A stretch of DNA of 64,000 bases from an uncultured Faecalibacterium sp. (GCA_934512105.1 CAKSWQ010000004.1:8485-72484), one strand, 5' to 3'. Numbered from the stretch's first letter, positions 33,716 through 42,799 are shown. Notes: generated by a model from the letters alone, not told the origin. Translations and numbers: made by a program.

Positions 33716-34870
33716 TTATTCCAGCAGATTCAACGATTCCATGCCCCTTATAGACACCTGATGGGAGAATATCCGGTTCATCTCCCGGCGCTTTCGGGTC
33801 AGGTCAGAATGCACATAGCGCTGCAAGGTAATGTTGGCATTGGCGTGTCCTAACAATTCGCTAAGGGTCTTTACATCGCACCCCGCTTGCAGACAGGTCG
33901 TTGCAAAGGTGTGGCGCAGCGCGTGCGGACGTACTTGCCGGACATTAGCCTGTTTCAGATATGCTTTGATGCTTTTTCGGTAGCAGCGGGGTTCTGTGGG
34001 TTTGGATTCATTACCAGATAGAAACCATGCAGCATTGCTGGCGTTTCCGCGCAGTTTCTTCAGCATAATAAGCAGAAGTTTCGGGATTGGAATTTCTCGG
34101 CGGGAGGTGCGGGTTTTAGGCGTTTGGATGACTACCTTTGTATGCCCGTTTCCGCAGGAAATTCGACAGACCGTCCGGTTGATCTTCAACGTGCCAAGTT
34201 TCAGATCAAAATCACCCCATTGCAGGCCGCAGATCTCGCCAATACGCAGACCCAATTCAAAACCCAGTAGTAAGCCAATTTTGCGGGGCGTGGGGTCCTC
34301 CTGTACATATTGGTAGAGCCGTTGCTGCTCTGCCGGGGAGAGGGGCGTAGAAATTTTGTCGATGGCTTTTGGCAGCGCAACTTCCAGCTCCATCGGACGG
34401 ATCAGGCGTAAGTGCGCAGCATATTTGCAGATACGCCGCAGCATGGAGATGCATTCCCGAGCAGAAGAGTTCCCCAGCGGTTTGTGTACGGCATCCGCAG
34501 GCGCGATGATCTGCTGCATGGCCTGTTCCAGAAAGCTCTCATCAAGGGACGCAACGGACGCTTTACCCAAAACAGGAAGAAGATACTTGTGCAGTGTGTA
34601 CGAATAATGCGCATAGGTGGATTCCTTTATACTGTTCCGCAGGGAGCGTAGCCATACCTCAGCCAGTGCTTCAAAAGTCAGGTCTATTCTTTTCAGGTTG
34701 TAGAAACCCGCTTCCGCTTTTTTCCGAATCAGCACCTGCTTGACCTCTGCGTAAGCCATGCCATAGATGTAGCCCCACTGGATTTTCCCTTCCGGCGTGC
34801 GTGCCTTGATGTACCGGCCTTCCCACCGGCCATCTTTGCGTTTATGTATGTTTTCGCCCCGTCGTGCCAT
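33716..34870 (-). CDS. Tyrosine recombinase/integrase
   Basis: A 384-residue phage-integrase-family recombinase. Residues about 1-60 form an AP2-like arm-binding segment (RKDGRWEGRYIKARTPEGKIQWG). The SAM-like core-binding domain follows (about 65-180). The catalytic domain has the first Arg in LGFELGLRIGEICGLQWGD, the Lys near TPKTRTSRREIPIPK, RPHALRHTFATTCLQAG (HxxR), LSELLGHANANITLQRY (His/Tyr) and the nucleophile Tyr in QRYVHSD. The start at 34870 follows AGGAGGAAACAGAA; nine further upstream codons are open but contain this ribosome site. Its position inside inverted core sites suggests a DNA invertase role; mobilising the island is the alternative. Confidence 0.93.
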   Translation of the reverse strand: MARRGENIHKRKDGRWEGRYIKARTPEGKIQWGYIYGMAYAEVKQVLIRKKAEAGFYNLKRIDLTFEALAEVWLRSLRNSIKESTYAHYSYTLHKYLLPVLGKASVASLDESFLEQAMQQIIAPADAVHKPLGNSSARECISMLRRICKYAAHLRLIRPMELEVALPKAIDKISTPLSPAEQQRLYQYVQEDPTPRKIGLLLGFELGLRIGEICGLQWGDFDLKLGTLKINRTVCRISCGNGHTKVVIQTPKTRTSRREIPIPKLLLIMLKKLRGNASNAAWFLSGNESKPTEPRCYRKSIKAYLKQANVRQVRPHALRHTFATTCLQAGCDVKTLSELLGHANANITLQRYVHSDLTRKRREMNRIFSHQVSIRGMESLNLLE

Positions 34871-34898
34871 TTCTGTTTCCTCCTGCGGCTCGGACACT

Positions 34899-35009
34899 CA
34901 TCTGACCACTTATTTTGTCCATCTTCGTTTTAAGCTGCGTTTTTCATGAAGAACTGGGCAACATGCAAAAAAGTTTTGGCTTCTGCGAGTTTTTTTCTAA
35001 GGTCAGATG
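34899..35009. promoter_or_regulatory. 9-bp inverted repeat upstream of the recombinase gene
   Basis: CATCTGACC (34899-34907) and GGTCAGATG (35001-35009) are exact inverts, 93 bp apart, in the recombinase upstream region. They could be arm-type or auto-repression sites. Confidence 0.4.
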
Positions 35010-35032
35010 GGATACATTTGTTAAGATTTCTA

Positions 35033-35061
35033 TTGAATCCCAGATATAACCATGATAAAAT
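35033..35061 (+). promoter_or_regulatory. Outward promoter inside the putative invertible segment
   Basis: TTGAAT (35033-35038), a 17-bp spacer and TAAAAT (35056-35061) form a near-consensus promoter reading right, across the right inverted repeat, into the helicase and capsule genes. In the opposite orientation it would point at the gap terminator and drive nothing useful. Confidence 0.7.
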
Positions 35062-35152
35062 AATAAGAGAATCCAGACAATCTTATTTAAAACCGGTATC
35101 CTCCATTTTTACTGTGGAGGATACCCCTTTATTGCGGGAAGGGGTGAACAAA

Positions 35153-37309
35153 GTGGCATTGCGCCTGTTTGAGCACAACGAGAAAGCGTATCACGCGGCA
35201 GTCTGGATGATGGAGCAGTACGACAAAGCTGCCATTGTTCATCCGACCGGCACCGGAAAAAGCTACATTGCGTTCAAGCTGATCGAGGACAACCCGGAGA
35301 AGGTCGTGATCTGGCTTTCTCCCAGTGAATACATCTTTAAGACCCAGCTGGAGAGCCTGAAAAGGAACGACCCGGATTTTCCATTGGCGAATGTTCATTT
35401 TTATACTTACGCCAAATTGATGTGCTGTACGCAGGCACAGCTGGACGAAATCGCAGCGCAGAAGCCCGCTTATATTATACTCGATGAATTCCACCGTGCC
35501 GGTGCTGAATGCTGGGGCGAAAGCACAGTGGCTTTATTAAAGTTGTGCCCGAGTGCAAAACTGCTGGGGCTGACAGCGACAAACATCCGATATCTGGATA
35601 ATAACCGCGACATGGCCGAAGAGCTTTTTGACAGCCGTGTTGCGAGCGACATGACCCTTGGTGAAGCAGTCGTCAGGGGTATTTTGCCTGCTCCGAAATA
35701 TGTGACGACGGTCTATCAGTATCAGAAAGCGCTTGCAAAGTATCAGGCGCGGGTGGACAACCTGCGGGCACCGGGCATTCAGGATGTGAACCAGAAATAT
35801 CTGGACGCGCTGCGCCGCGCACTGGAACAGGCGGACGGTCTGGACGGGGTTTTTGCCCGTCATATCACGAATAAGGCTGGCAAGTACATCGTGTTCTGCG
35901 CCAACAAGGAGCACATGGACGAGATGGTGTCCCATGTGCCGGAGTGGTTCGCCGGGGTCAACCCGAATGTTGTGGTGTATCAGGCTTACTCAGATGACCC
36001 GAACACCGACAAGGCCTTTGCGGACTTCAAGACAGACACCAGTGACCGGCTGAAGCTGCTGTTCTGCATCGATATGCTCAACGAAGGCGTTCATGTGGAA
36101 GGCATTTCCGGGGTCATTCTGTTCCGGCCTACCATCTCCCCTATTATCTATAAGCAACAGATTGGACGTGCCCTGACCGCCGGGGACACCGCAGCCCCGC
36201 TGATTCTGGATGTGGTCAACAACTTCGAGGGTTTGACCAGCATTTCCAGCCTGCAAAGTGAGATGCAGGAGGCCGTTCATCGTCTGTATGCCAACGGCGA
36301 GGGCGATAAGATCGTGACTGAGCGGTTTGAGGTCATCGAGCAGGTGCACGACTGCAGGGTGCTTTTCGAGCAGTTACAGGCAAGTCTTTCCTCCAGTTGG
36401 GAGCACTACTTCTCCGAGGCAAGCATCTACTATGCAGAGCACGGTGACCTGAATGTCCCGAAACTGTATACCACGCCCGGTGGTCTGAGCCTCGGTGTGT
36501 GGCTGGTCACGCAGCGCCGGGTGCGCGAGGGACAGATCCAAGGAAATCTGACCGAGCAGCAGATCGCACGGCTGGACAGCATCGGCATGGTCTGGGGCAA
36601 CCGGAAGGAAATTGCGTGGCAGCACGGATTTGAGGTCGCAAAGAAATACCATGACACTTACGGTAACCTGATGGTGCCCGGCAAATACACCGACCCGGAC
36701 GGCTATCCCTTGGGACAGTGGATCATCAAGACCCGGCAGCAGAAGCTGAATGGCCGCTTGAAGGAAGAACGCATCGCACAGCTTGATGAGATCGGTATGG
36801 TGTGGAGCATTTTTGATGCCAAGTGGGAAAAGGCTTACGCGCTGGCTGCGGCCTATTACGAGGAAAACGGAAACCTGAATATTCCACGTTCCTATGTGAC
36901 AGCGGCTGGTGAACGACTGGGACAGTGGGTTGCAAGCCAGCAATGGGCGTACCCGAAAGGAAAGCTGACGAATGAACAGGTCGAACGTCTGAACAGAATT
37001 GGAATGTACTGGGGCAACCGCAATGACCGCCAGTGGAATGAGGGATATCAGGAAGCAAAGCACTACTTTGATGCCCACAGCGACCTGAATGTCCCGGCTG
37101 ATTATGTGTCACCGGGCGGTTACAACCTCGGAAATTGGGTCAAGCGGCAGCGGTATACCCGCCAGAATCCTGAAAAAAGCTGCGCTGTCCTGACGGAGGA
37201 GCGTATTGCGAAGCTGGATGCCATCGGAATGAGGTGGGAAAAAAGCAATCCGAAGCCCCAATCTAAGCAAGTGGTACGAATCGAAACAGTTACGGCAAAA
37301 GCGGGTTAA
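35153..37309 (+). CDS. DEAD/DEAH-type helicase with four helicase-associated (HA) repeats
   Basis: About 718 residues. RecA domain 1 has Walker A HPTGTGKSYIAF (about residue 30), DEFHRAG (about 110) and GLTATN. Domain 2 has YIVFCANKEHMDEM, FCIDMLNEGVHVEG and PIIYKQQIGRALT, so it is an SF2 helicase. From about residue 415 there are four roughly 70-residue repeats built on W..GY..A..YY..HGDLNVP..Y....G..LG.WV..QR and RLD.IGM.W, i.e. HA domains. The GTG start at 35153 follows GGGAAGGGG; the frame is open back to 34946, but that part spans the inverted repeat. First gene downstream of the switch promoter. DNA target and role are unknown; possibly regulation or mobility of the capsule locus. Confidence 0.85.
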   Translation: MALRLFEHNEKAYHAAVWMMEQYDKAAIVHPTGTGKSYIAFKLIEDNPEKVVIWLSPSEYIFKTQLESLKRNDPDFPLANVHFYTYAKLMCCTQAQLDEIAAQKPAYIILDEFHRAGAECWGESTVALLKLCPSAKLLGLTATNIRYLDNNRDMAEELFDSRVASDMTLGEAVVRGILPAPKYVTTVYQYQKALAKYQARVDNLRAPGIQDVNQKYLDALRRALEQADGLDGVFARHITNKAGKYIVFCANKEHMDEMVSHVPEWFAGVNPNVVVYQAYSDDPNTDKAFADFKTDTSDRLKLLFCIDMLNEGVHVEGISGVILFRPTISPIIYKQQIGRALTAGDTAAPLILDVVNNFEGLTSISSLQSEMQEAVHRLYANGEGDKIVTERFEVIEQVHDCRVLFEQLQASLSSSWEHYFSEASIYYAEHGDLNVPKLYTTPGGLSLGVWLVTQRRVREGQIQGNLTEQQIARLDSIGMVWGNRKEIAWQHGFEVAKKYHDTYGNLMVPGKYTDPDGYPLGQWIIKTRQQKLNGRLKEERIAQLDEIGMVWSIFDAKWEKAYALAAAYYEENGNLNIPRSYVTAAGERLGQWVASQQWAYPKGKLTNEQVERLNRIGMYWGNRNDRQWNEGYQEAKHYFDAHSDLNVPADYVSPGGYNLGNWVKRQRYTRQNPEKSCAVLTEERIAKLDAIGMRWEKSNPKPQSKQVVRIETVTAKAG

Positions 37310-37355
37310 AACAAGAAGCATATAAATAAACAGGAATTTATATGTAGAAGGAAAA

Positions 37356-38030
37356 ATGACTACGAACACGCTTGGAATCGATAAGGAAGTTGAAATCAAC
37401 CGGAAAGAAAATCTGCGCGACCATCGCCTGTACTGGATCGGGCGTCGGACGCAGGACGTGATCTTGTCATCGCTGGCGCTGGTGGTGTTGTCGCCGGTCA
37501 TGCTGGCTACGGCAATTGCAATTGTGGTGGACGATCCGTCTGCGGGGCCTGTCTTTAGTCAGGAGCGCATTGGACGCAACGGAAAACCCTTCAAGTTCTA
37601 TAAGTTCCGCTCCATGTGTCCCAATGCAGAGGCAAAGTTGGACGATCTGCTGGATCAGAACGAGATGGATGGTCCCGTGTTCAAGATCAAGGACGATCCC
37701 CGCATTACCCGCGTGGGCAAGTTTATCCGCAAGACCAGCCTCGATGAGCTGCCGCAGCTGTGGAACATCCTGAAGGGTGACATGAGCATCGTTGGCCCCC
37801 GTCCGGCACTTCCCCGCGAGGTGGAGCAGTACGGCGACTACGAAAAGCAGCGTCTGTATGTGACCCCCGGCCTGAGCTGCTACTGGCAGATCGCCCCGCA
37901 CCGCAACGACCTCTCCTTTGAGGAGTGGATGGATCTGGATGTGAAATATGTCAAGGAGCGCAGCTTCTGGGTGGACTGGAAGATCATTTTTAAGACCTTT
38001 AAGGTGTGCCTTTTGGGGTATGGGGCGTAA
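37356..38030 (+). CDS. Priming undecaprenyl-phosphate sugar phosphotransferase (first of two)
   Basis: A 224-residue bacterial sugar transferase (WcaJ/RfbP type, short form) that transfers a sugar-1-phosphate to undecaprenyl phosphate to start repeat-unit assembly at the inner membrane face. There is one hydrophobic segment (residues 33-55), then [24 protein letters not shown], the [29 protein letters not shown] block and [31 protein letters not shown]-rich codon use resembles the host more than the later glycosyltransferases. The sugar specificity cannot be read. Confidence 0.92.
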   Translation: MTTNTLGIDKEVEINRKENLRDHRLYWIGRRTQDVILSSLALVVLSPVMLATAIAIVVDDPSAGPVFSQERIGRNGKPFKFYKFRSMCPNAEAKLDDLLDQNEMDGPVFKIKDDPRITRVGKFIRKTSLDELPQLWNILKGDMSIVGPRPALPREVEQYGDYEKQRLYVTPGLSCYWQIAPHRNDLSFEEWMDLDVKYVKERSFWVDWKIIFKTFKVCLLGYGA

Positions 38031-38090
38031 TGAATAACTATTGCTGAAGTTACTTGAAAACCAATAATAGGCTCGAAAGGAATATAATTT

Positions 38091-39764
38091 ATGGATATTA
38101 AAAAAGAATACGAACGCTGGCTGGCAAACGCCACCGCAGATGCCGATGTAGTGGCAGAGCTGAAAACGCTGGACGATGCCAAAATCGAGGACGCATTCTA
38201 TCGTGACCTTGCTTTTGGTACCGGTGGTCTGCGCGGCGTCATCGGCGCAGGCACCAACCGAATGAACGTCTACACCGTGGCAAAGGCTTCTCAGGGATTG
38301 GCTGATTATCTGAAAAAGAACTTCACAGAGCCATCTGTGGCAATCGGTTATGACAGCCGCATCAAGAGCGATGTGTTTGCAAAAGTCGCCGCCGGGGTGT
38401 TTGCGGCTAATGGGGTCAAGGTGAATATCTGGCCTGTCCTGATGCCGGTTCCTACCGTGTCTTTTGCAACCCGCTATCTGCATACTTCTGCCGGTGTCAT
38501 GGTGACGGCTTCCCACAATCCCAGCAAGTACAACGGCTACAAGGTCTACGGCGCGGATGGCTGCCAGATTACCACTGAGGCCGCAGCGGAGATTCTTGCT
38601 GAGATCGAGAAGCTGGATATTTTTACAGACGTCAAGACCAGTGATTTTGAAGCAGGTGTGGTAAACGGCAGCATCCAGTACATTCCAGACGAGGTCTACA
38701 CCGCATTCGTGGAGCAGGTTAAGAGCCAGTCGGTTCTGTTTGGCGAAGAGGTCAACAAGAACGTGGCCATTGTGTACAGCCCGCTGAACGGCACCGGTCT
38801 GAAGCCTGTGACCCGCACTCTGAAGGAGATGGGCTACACCAACATCACCGTGGTCAAGGAGCAGGAGCAGCCGGATGGAAACTTCCCGACCTGTCCGTAT
38901 CCCAACCCGGAGATCAAGGAAGCAATGGCGCTGGGCATGGAGTATGCCAAGAAGTGCAACGCCGATCTGCTGCTTGCAACCGACCCCGACTGTGACCGTG
39001 TGGGTATTGCCGTCAAGAACAAGGCAGGAGAGTACGAGTTGCTGACCGGTAATCAGACCGGTATGTTGCTGTTGGACTACATTTGCAGCCAGCGAGTAAA
39101 GCACGAAAAGATGCCTGCTGATCCTGTTATGGTCAAGACCATCGTAACGATGGACATGGGCGAACAGATTGCCACTCATTATGGCCTGCGCACCATCAAC
39201 GTGCTGACTGGTTTTAAATTCATTGGTGAGCAGATCGGCAAGCTGGAAAAGCAGGGCAAGGCAGACAGCTATGTGTTCGGCTTTGAGGAGAGCTATGGTT
39301 ATCTGACCGGCTCCTACGTCCGCGATAAGGATGGTGTAGACGGTGCGTACATGATCTGCGAGATGTTCAGCTACTATGCAACCAAGGGCATCAGCCTGCT
39401 GGACAAGCTGGACGAGCTGTACAAGACCTATGGCTACTGCCTGAACACCCTGCACAGCTACGAGTTCGACGGCAGCGCCGGTTTTGCCAAGATGCAGAGC
39501 ATTATGCAGGCATTCCGGGGCGACATCAAGGCGTTCGGCGGCAAGAAGGTCATCAAGCTGCTGGACTATGCGCCGGGTCTGGACGGTCTGCCCAAGTCCG
39601 ATGTGCTCAAGTTCCTGCTGGAAGATAACTGTTCCATCGTGGTGCGCCCCTCTGGCACCGAGCCGAAGCTCAAGACCTATATTTCTGTCAGCGCAGAGAA
39701 TAAGGAAGCCGCCGAGAAGGTGGAAGCAGAGATCTGCAAGAGTGCTGAAGAGTATTTAAAGTAA
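38091..39764 (+). CDS. Phosphoglucomutase/phosphomannomutase
   Basis: A 557-residue alpha-D-phosphohexomutase. FGTGGLRGVIGAGTNRMN lies near the N terminus. The phosphoserine loop VMVTASHNPSKYNGYKVYG is at about residue 140, the metal loop ATDPDCDRVGIA at about 298, and the sugar-binding FGFEESYGYL and phosphate-binding VVRPSGTEPKLK at about 520. The length and GGLRG motif fit the PgcA/phosphomannomutase-type group. Next to manC and manA it most likely makes mannose-1-phosphate for GDP-mannose, although glucose-1-phosphate is also plausible. RBS GAAAGGAATATAATTT. Confidence 0.92.
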   Translation: MDIKKEYERWLANATADADVVAELKTLDDAKIEDAFYRDLAFGTGGLRGVIGAGTNRMNVYTVAKASQGLADYLKKNFTEPSVAIGYDSRIKSDVFAKVAAGVFAANGVKVNIWPVLMPVPTVSFATRYLHTSAGVMVTASHNPSKYNGYKVYGADGCQITTEAAAEILAEIEKLDIFTDVKTSDFEAGVVNGSIQYIPDEVYTAFVEQVKSQSVLFGEEVNKNVAIVYSPLNGTGLKPVTRTLKEMGYTNITVVKEQEQPDGNFPTCPYPNPEIKEAMALGMEYAKKCNADLLLATDPDCDRVGIAVKNKAGEYELLTGNQTGMLLLDYICSQRVKHEKMPADPVMVKTIVTMDMGEQIATHYGLRTINVLTGFKFIGEQIGKLEKQGKADSYVFGFEESYGYLTGSYVRDKDGVDGAYMICEMFSYYATKGISLLDKLDELYKTYGYCLNTLHSYEFDGSAGFAKMQSIMQAFRGDIKAFGGKKVIKLLDYAPGLDGLPKSDVLKFLLEDNCSIVVRPSGTEPKLKTYISVSAENKEAAEKVEAEICKSAEEYLK

Positions 39765-39798
39765 AAAATCTATAGACGGATGTATGAGGAGAAAAAAT

Positions 39799-41109
39799 AT
39801 GAATGTCATTTTACTTTCTGGCGGTTCTGGTAAGCGTCTCTGGCCTCTTTCTAATGATGTGCGCAGCAAGCAGTTTATTAAGCTGTTTAAGAACAATGAT
39901 GAGTATGAGTCTATGGTGCAGCGTGTCTATCGTCAGATCACCACGGTAGATGCAGATGCCAGGATTACCATTGCAACCAGCAAATCGCAGGCAAGTGCTA
40001 TTAAGAATCAGCTGGGCGAAAAGGCCTCTATTTGTGTAGAACCTTGTCGTCGTGATACGTTTCCTGCCATCGCACTGGCTACAGCCTATCTCCACGATGA
40101 GCTGGGCGTTGATGAGAATGAAGCTGTTGTTGTCTGCCCGGTTGACCCTTATGTAGATAATACCTATTACGAAGCTGTTAAGACTCTGCAGGAACTGGCA
40201 GAACAGGGTGGCGCAAATCTGACGCTGATGGGCATTGAGCCGACCTATCCCAGCGAGAAATATGGTTACATTATCCCCGAAAGCGGCGAAAACGTCAGCA
40301 AGGTCAAAGAATTCAAGGAAAAGCCGGATGTGGAAACTGCTAAGAAGTATCTGGCACAGAGCGCATTGTGGAATGCAGGCATTTTTGCATTCAAACTTGG
40401 CTATCTACTGGACAAAGCACACAGCATGATCAACTTTGAGGATTACCGTGACCTGTTCAATAAGTACGATACATTGACTAAAATCAGCTTTGACTATGCA
40501 GTAGTCGAGCAAGAATCTAGCATTCAGGTTCTGCGGTATAGCGGTGACTGGAAGGATGTTGGCACATGGAACATGATGGCTGAGGTCATGGCAGACAAGA
40601 CCAAGGGCAAGGCTGTTCTGGATGAAACCTGCGAAAATACCAATGTGGTGAACGAACTGAATATCCCGATCCTTTGCATGGGCTGCAAGGACATGATTAT
40701 TGCGGCTAGCGGTGATGGTATTTTGATTGCTGATAAAGAGCGCAGCGGTTACATGAAGCCCTATGTAGAAAAAATCGAGACCGAGGCAATGTATGCTGAG
40801 AAGTCTTGGGGTAGTTATACGGTAATCGATGTGCAGCCCGGCTCTATGACAGTCAAGATTTCCATGAGAGCAGGTGAGCATATGACTTATCATATGCACA
40901 ACTACCGTGAGGAAGTTTGGACAGTCGTTTCTGGTAAGGGTAGGGCAATCGTTGACGGCATGGAGCAGGTACTCCGCACCGGAGATGTGATCACCATCGC
41001 AGCAGGCTGCAAGCACACGGTTGAGGCTATCACTGCATTGGATATGATTGAAGTTCAGCTTGGTGAAGAAATCAGCGTCACAGATAAGATTAAATTTCCG
41101 ATGGAATAA
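39799..41109 (+). CDS. manC: Mannose-1-phosphate guanylyltransferase with C-terminal cupin
   Basis: A 436-residue enzyme forming GDP-mannose. The nucleotidyltransferase domain starts MNVILLSGGSGKRLWPLSN and contains VEPCRRDTFPAIALA, VCPVDPYVDNTYY, EKYGYIIPE, FKEKPD and LWNAGIFAF. From about residue 330 a type II mannose-6-phosphate-isomerase-like cupin is seen (KSWGSYTVIDVQPGSMTVKI, GEHMTYHMHNYREEVWTVVSG). The cupin may be regulatory, because a dedicated isomerase follows immediately. The ATG at 39799 follows ATGAGGAGAAAAAAT. Codon use is intermediate between the GC-rich mutase and the AT-rich transferases. Confidence 0.93.
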   Translation: MNVILLSGGSGKRLWPLSNDVRSKQFIKLFKNNDEYESMVQRVYRQITTVDADARITIATSKSQASAIKNQLGEKASICVEPCRRDTFPAIALATAYLHDELGVDENEAVVVCPVDPYVDNTYYEAVKTLQELAEQGGANLTLMGIEPTYPSEKYGYIIPESGENVSKVKEFKEKPDVETAKKYLAQSALWNAGIFAFKLGYLLDKAHSMINFEDYRDLFNKYDTLTKISFDYAVVEQESSIQVLRYSGDWKDVGTWNMMAEVMADKTKGKAVLDETCENTNVVNELNIPILCMGCKDMIIAASGDGILIADKERSGYMKPYVEKIETEAMYAEKSWGSYTVIDVQPGSMTVKISMRAGEHMTYHMHNYREEVWTVVSGKGRAIVDGMEQVLRTGDVITIAAGCKHTVEAITALDMIEVQLGEEISVTDKIKFPME

Positions 41110-41130
41110 AAAGCAGTGGGAGACAGAGTA

Positions 41131-42096
41131 ATGGAAATCATGAAATTGATTCCGACGGGTAAAGATTATTTGTGGGGTGGTACTCGACTTCGGGAAGAAT
41201 ACGGAAAGAAAATTGATTTGACCCCGTTGGCGGAGACATGGGAATGCTCTGTACATCCAGATGGTCCTAGCTATGTGGCGAATGGAATCTATAAGGGACA
41301 AACGCTGGCAGAGGTGCTGAGTGCTCACCCAGAATATCTTGGCACAAAGGTGGAAAACGGAGAACTGCCTATACTGGTGAAATTCATTGATGCCAAGAAG
41401 GATCTGTCTGTTCAGGTTCATCCCGATGATGCATATGCACGAGAGCACGAAGGCGACAACGGTAAGACCGAGATGTGGTACGTCGTGGATGCTGACGAAG
41501 GAGCTAGCTTGATCTACGGCTTTCAGCACAAGGTGACCGAGGAAATTCTTCGGAAAGCTGTTGAAACCGGAACATTGGATAAGCATCTGCAAAAAGTTGA
41601 GGTTCACAAGGGTGATACCTACTTTGTCCCGGCAGGAACAGTGCATGGCATTGGTAAGGGCATTCTGGTGGCAGAAATCCAGGAAAGCTCTAATGTGACC
41701 TACCGTGTCTACGATTATGACCGCGTGGATAAGAACGGTAAAAAGCGTGAGTTGCATTTTGATAAAGCTGTGCAGGTCATGAATATGAAAGTTGCACCGG
41801 ATGTGAGCCAGAAACCGAGAATTGTAAAGTATTATTCCGGCTGCTCTCGTGAGTTGCTCTGCCGCTGCAAATATTTTGAAACGGAACGGATTCAAGTCAC
41901 AAAGGGCTTTGCATTTTCTGTTATGGATACATCTTTTCAGGTATTGATGTGCTTGAGCGGATACGGTGAAGTACAGACGATGGATGCTGAGCAGAAACCG
42001 ATGCGTTTCAGCAAAGGCGAAACACTGTTTTTACCAGCTAGATTGGGCAGATGCCTGGTTGTTGGTGATGCAGAGCTGATTAAGGTTAGATGCTGA
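41131..42096 (+). CDS. manA: Mannose-6-phosphate isomerase, class I
   Basis: A 321-residue zinc cupin enzyme converting fructose-6-phosphate and mannose-6-phosphate. Signatures are YLWGGTRLREEYGK, LAETWECSVHPDGPS, PILVKFIDAKKDLSVQVHPDD (QxH zinc ligands), KTEMWYVVDAD (Glu) and YFVPAGTVHGIGKGILVAEIQESS (His). The start at 41131 follows GTGGGAGACAGAGTA; a nearby GTG at 41116 is possible but lies in the ribosome site. It completes the route from fructose-6-phosphate to GDP-mannose together with the two upstream genes. Confidence 0.93.
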   Translation: MEIMKLIPTGKDYLWGGTRLREEYGKKIDLTPLAETWECSVHPDGPSYVANGIYKGQTLAEVLSAHPEYLGTKVENGELPILVKFIDAKKDLSVQVHPDDAYAREHEGDNGKTEMWYVVDADEGASLIYGFQHKVTEEILRKAVETGTLDKHLQKVEVHKGDTYFVPAGTVHGIGKGILVAEIQESSNVTYRVYDYDRVDKNGKKRELHFDKAVQVMNMKVAPDVSQKPRIVKYYSGCSRELLCRCKYFETERIQVTKGFAFSVMDTSFQVLMCLSGYGEVQTMDAEQKPMRFSKGETLFLPARLGRCLVVGDAELIKVRC

Positions 42097-42112
42097 AAAT
42101 GAGGAAACCTAT

Positions 42113-42799
42113 ATGAATTCAAAGACAATGATAAATGAGAAGTCAAACTTAAACACAGTCTCTCAGCAAGAGATCGGAAAATATAAACTGTACCAATTTG
42201 TCAAACGTTTTATTGATATCTGTATTTCTGGCGCTGCATTGTTCTTACTCTCGCCTATTTTGATAATTGTCGCAGTGCTGGTATATGTATCTGATCCGGG
42301 AAAAATCTTTTATGGACAACTTCGCATCGGAAAAAATGGTAAGCCGTTCAAGATGTGGAAATTTCGCAGCATGTATATGAATGCGGATAAGATGATCGAC
42401 CAGCTAACAGATGAGCAGAAAAAACAGTATTATACCGAATTTAAGATTGACAACGATCCTCGTATCACACCCATTGGCAACTTTTTAAGAAAGACCAGTT
42501 TGGATGAGCTTCCGCAATTTTTTAATGTTTTGTTCAATGATATGAGCTTGGTTGGACCGCGTCCATTGATTGAATCCGAAATACAGACTTATTACGAAGA
42601 TACATACGATACCTTGCTGGCTGTAAAGCCTGGCATTACGGGATACTGGCAGGCTTATGCCCGTAACAATGCGACTTACCAAAGCGGTGAACGTCAGAAA
42701 ATGGAAATGTATTATGTCCAGCATGCGTCTCTGTGGTTTGATATAAAGATATTTTTCAAAACAATTGTTTCGGTTATAAAGAAGGATGGCGCGCAATAA
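42113..42799 (+). CDS. Second priming undecaprenyl-phosphate sugar phosphotransferase
   Basis: A 228-residue protein of the same family as 37356-38030 but clearly different in sequence and AT-rich. There is one membrane segment (about residues 35-58), then [66 protein letters not shown] and VKPGITGYWQAYARNNATY. RBS AGGAAACCT. Having two initiating transferases in one cluster is unusual: they could add alternative first sugars, or one may be a leftover of a replaced cluster. Confidence 0.92.
   Translation: MNSKTMINEKSNLNTVSQQEIGKYKLYQFVKRFIDICISGAALFLLSPILIIVAVLVYVSDPGKIFYGQLRIGKNGKPFKMWKFRSMYMNADKMIDQLTDEQKKQYYTEFKIDNDPRITPIGNFLRKTSLDELPQFFNVLFNDMSLVGPRPLIESEIQTYYEDTYDTLLAVKPGITGYWQAYARNNATYQSGERQKMEMYYVQHASLWFDIKIFFKTIVSVIKKDGAQ

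Larger units (their letters stand above)
33671..35124. repeat. Putative invertible segment bounded by exact 25-bp inverted repeats
   Basis: The 25 bp at 33671-33695 (arm GTATCCTCC, spacer ACAGTAAAAAT, arm GGAGG) recur exactly inverted at 35100-35124. The right copy is a full arm-spacer-arm site (35095-35125) with perfect 10-bp arms around the asymmetric 11-bp spacer, the architecture of a tyrosine-recombinase core site. Because the spacers point toward each other, recombination would invert the segment. It contains the recombinase gene and an outward promoter at 35033-35061. Confidence 0.65.

Noticed and set aside
33671-35124. The 25-bp repeats as attL/attR of an integrated element
   Set aside because: They are in inverted, not direct, orientation, so recombination would invert rather than excise the segment.
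34946-35152. N-terminal extension of the helicase back to an ATG at 34946
   Set aside because: It would translate through the outward promoter and the inverted repeat, has no ribosome site, and the helicase domain begins just after the GTG with GGGAAGGGG.
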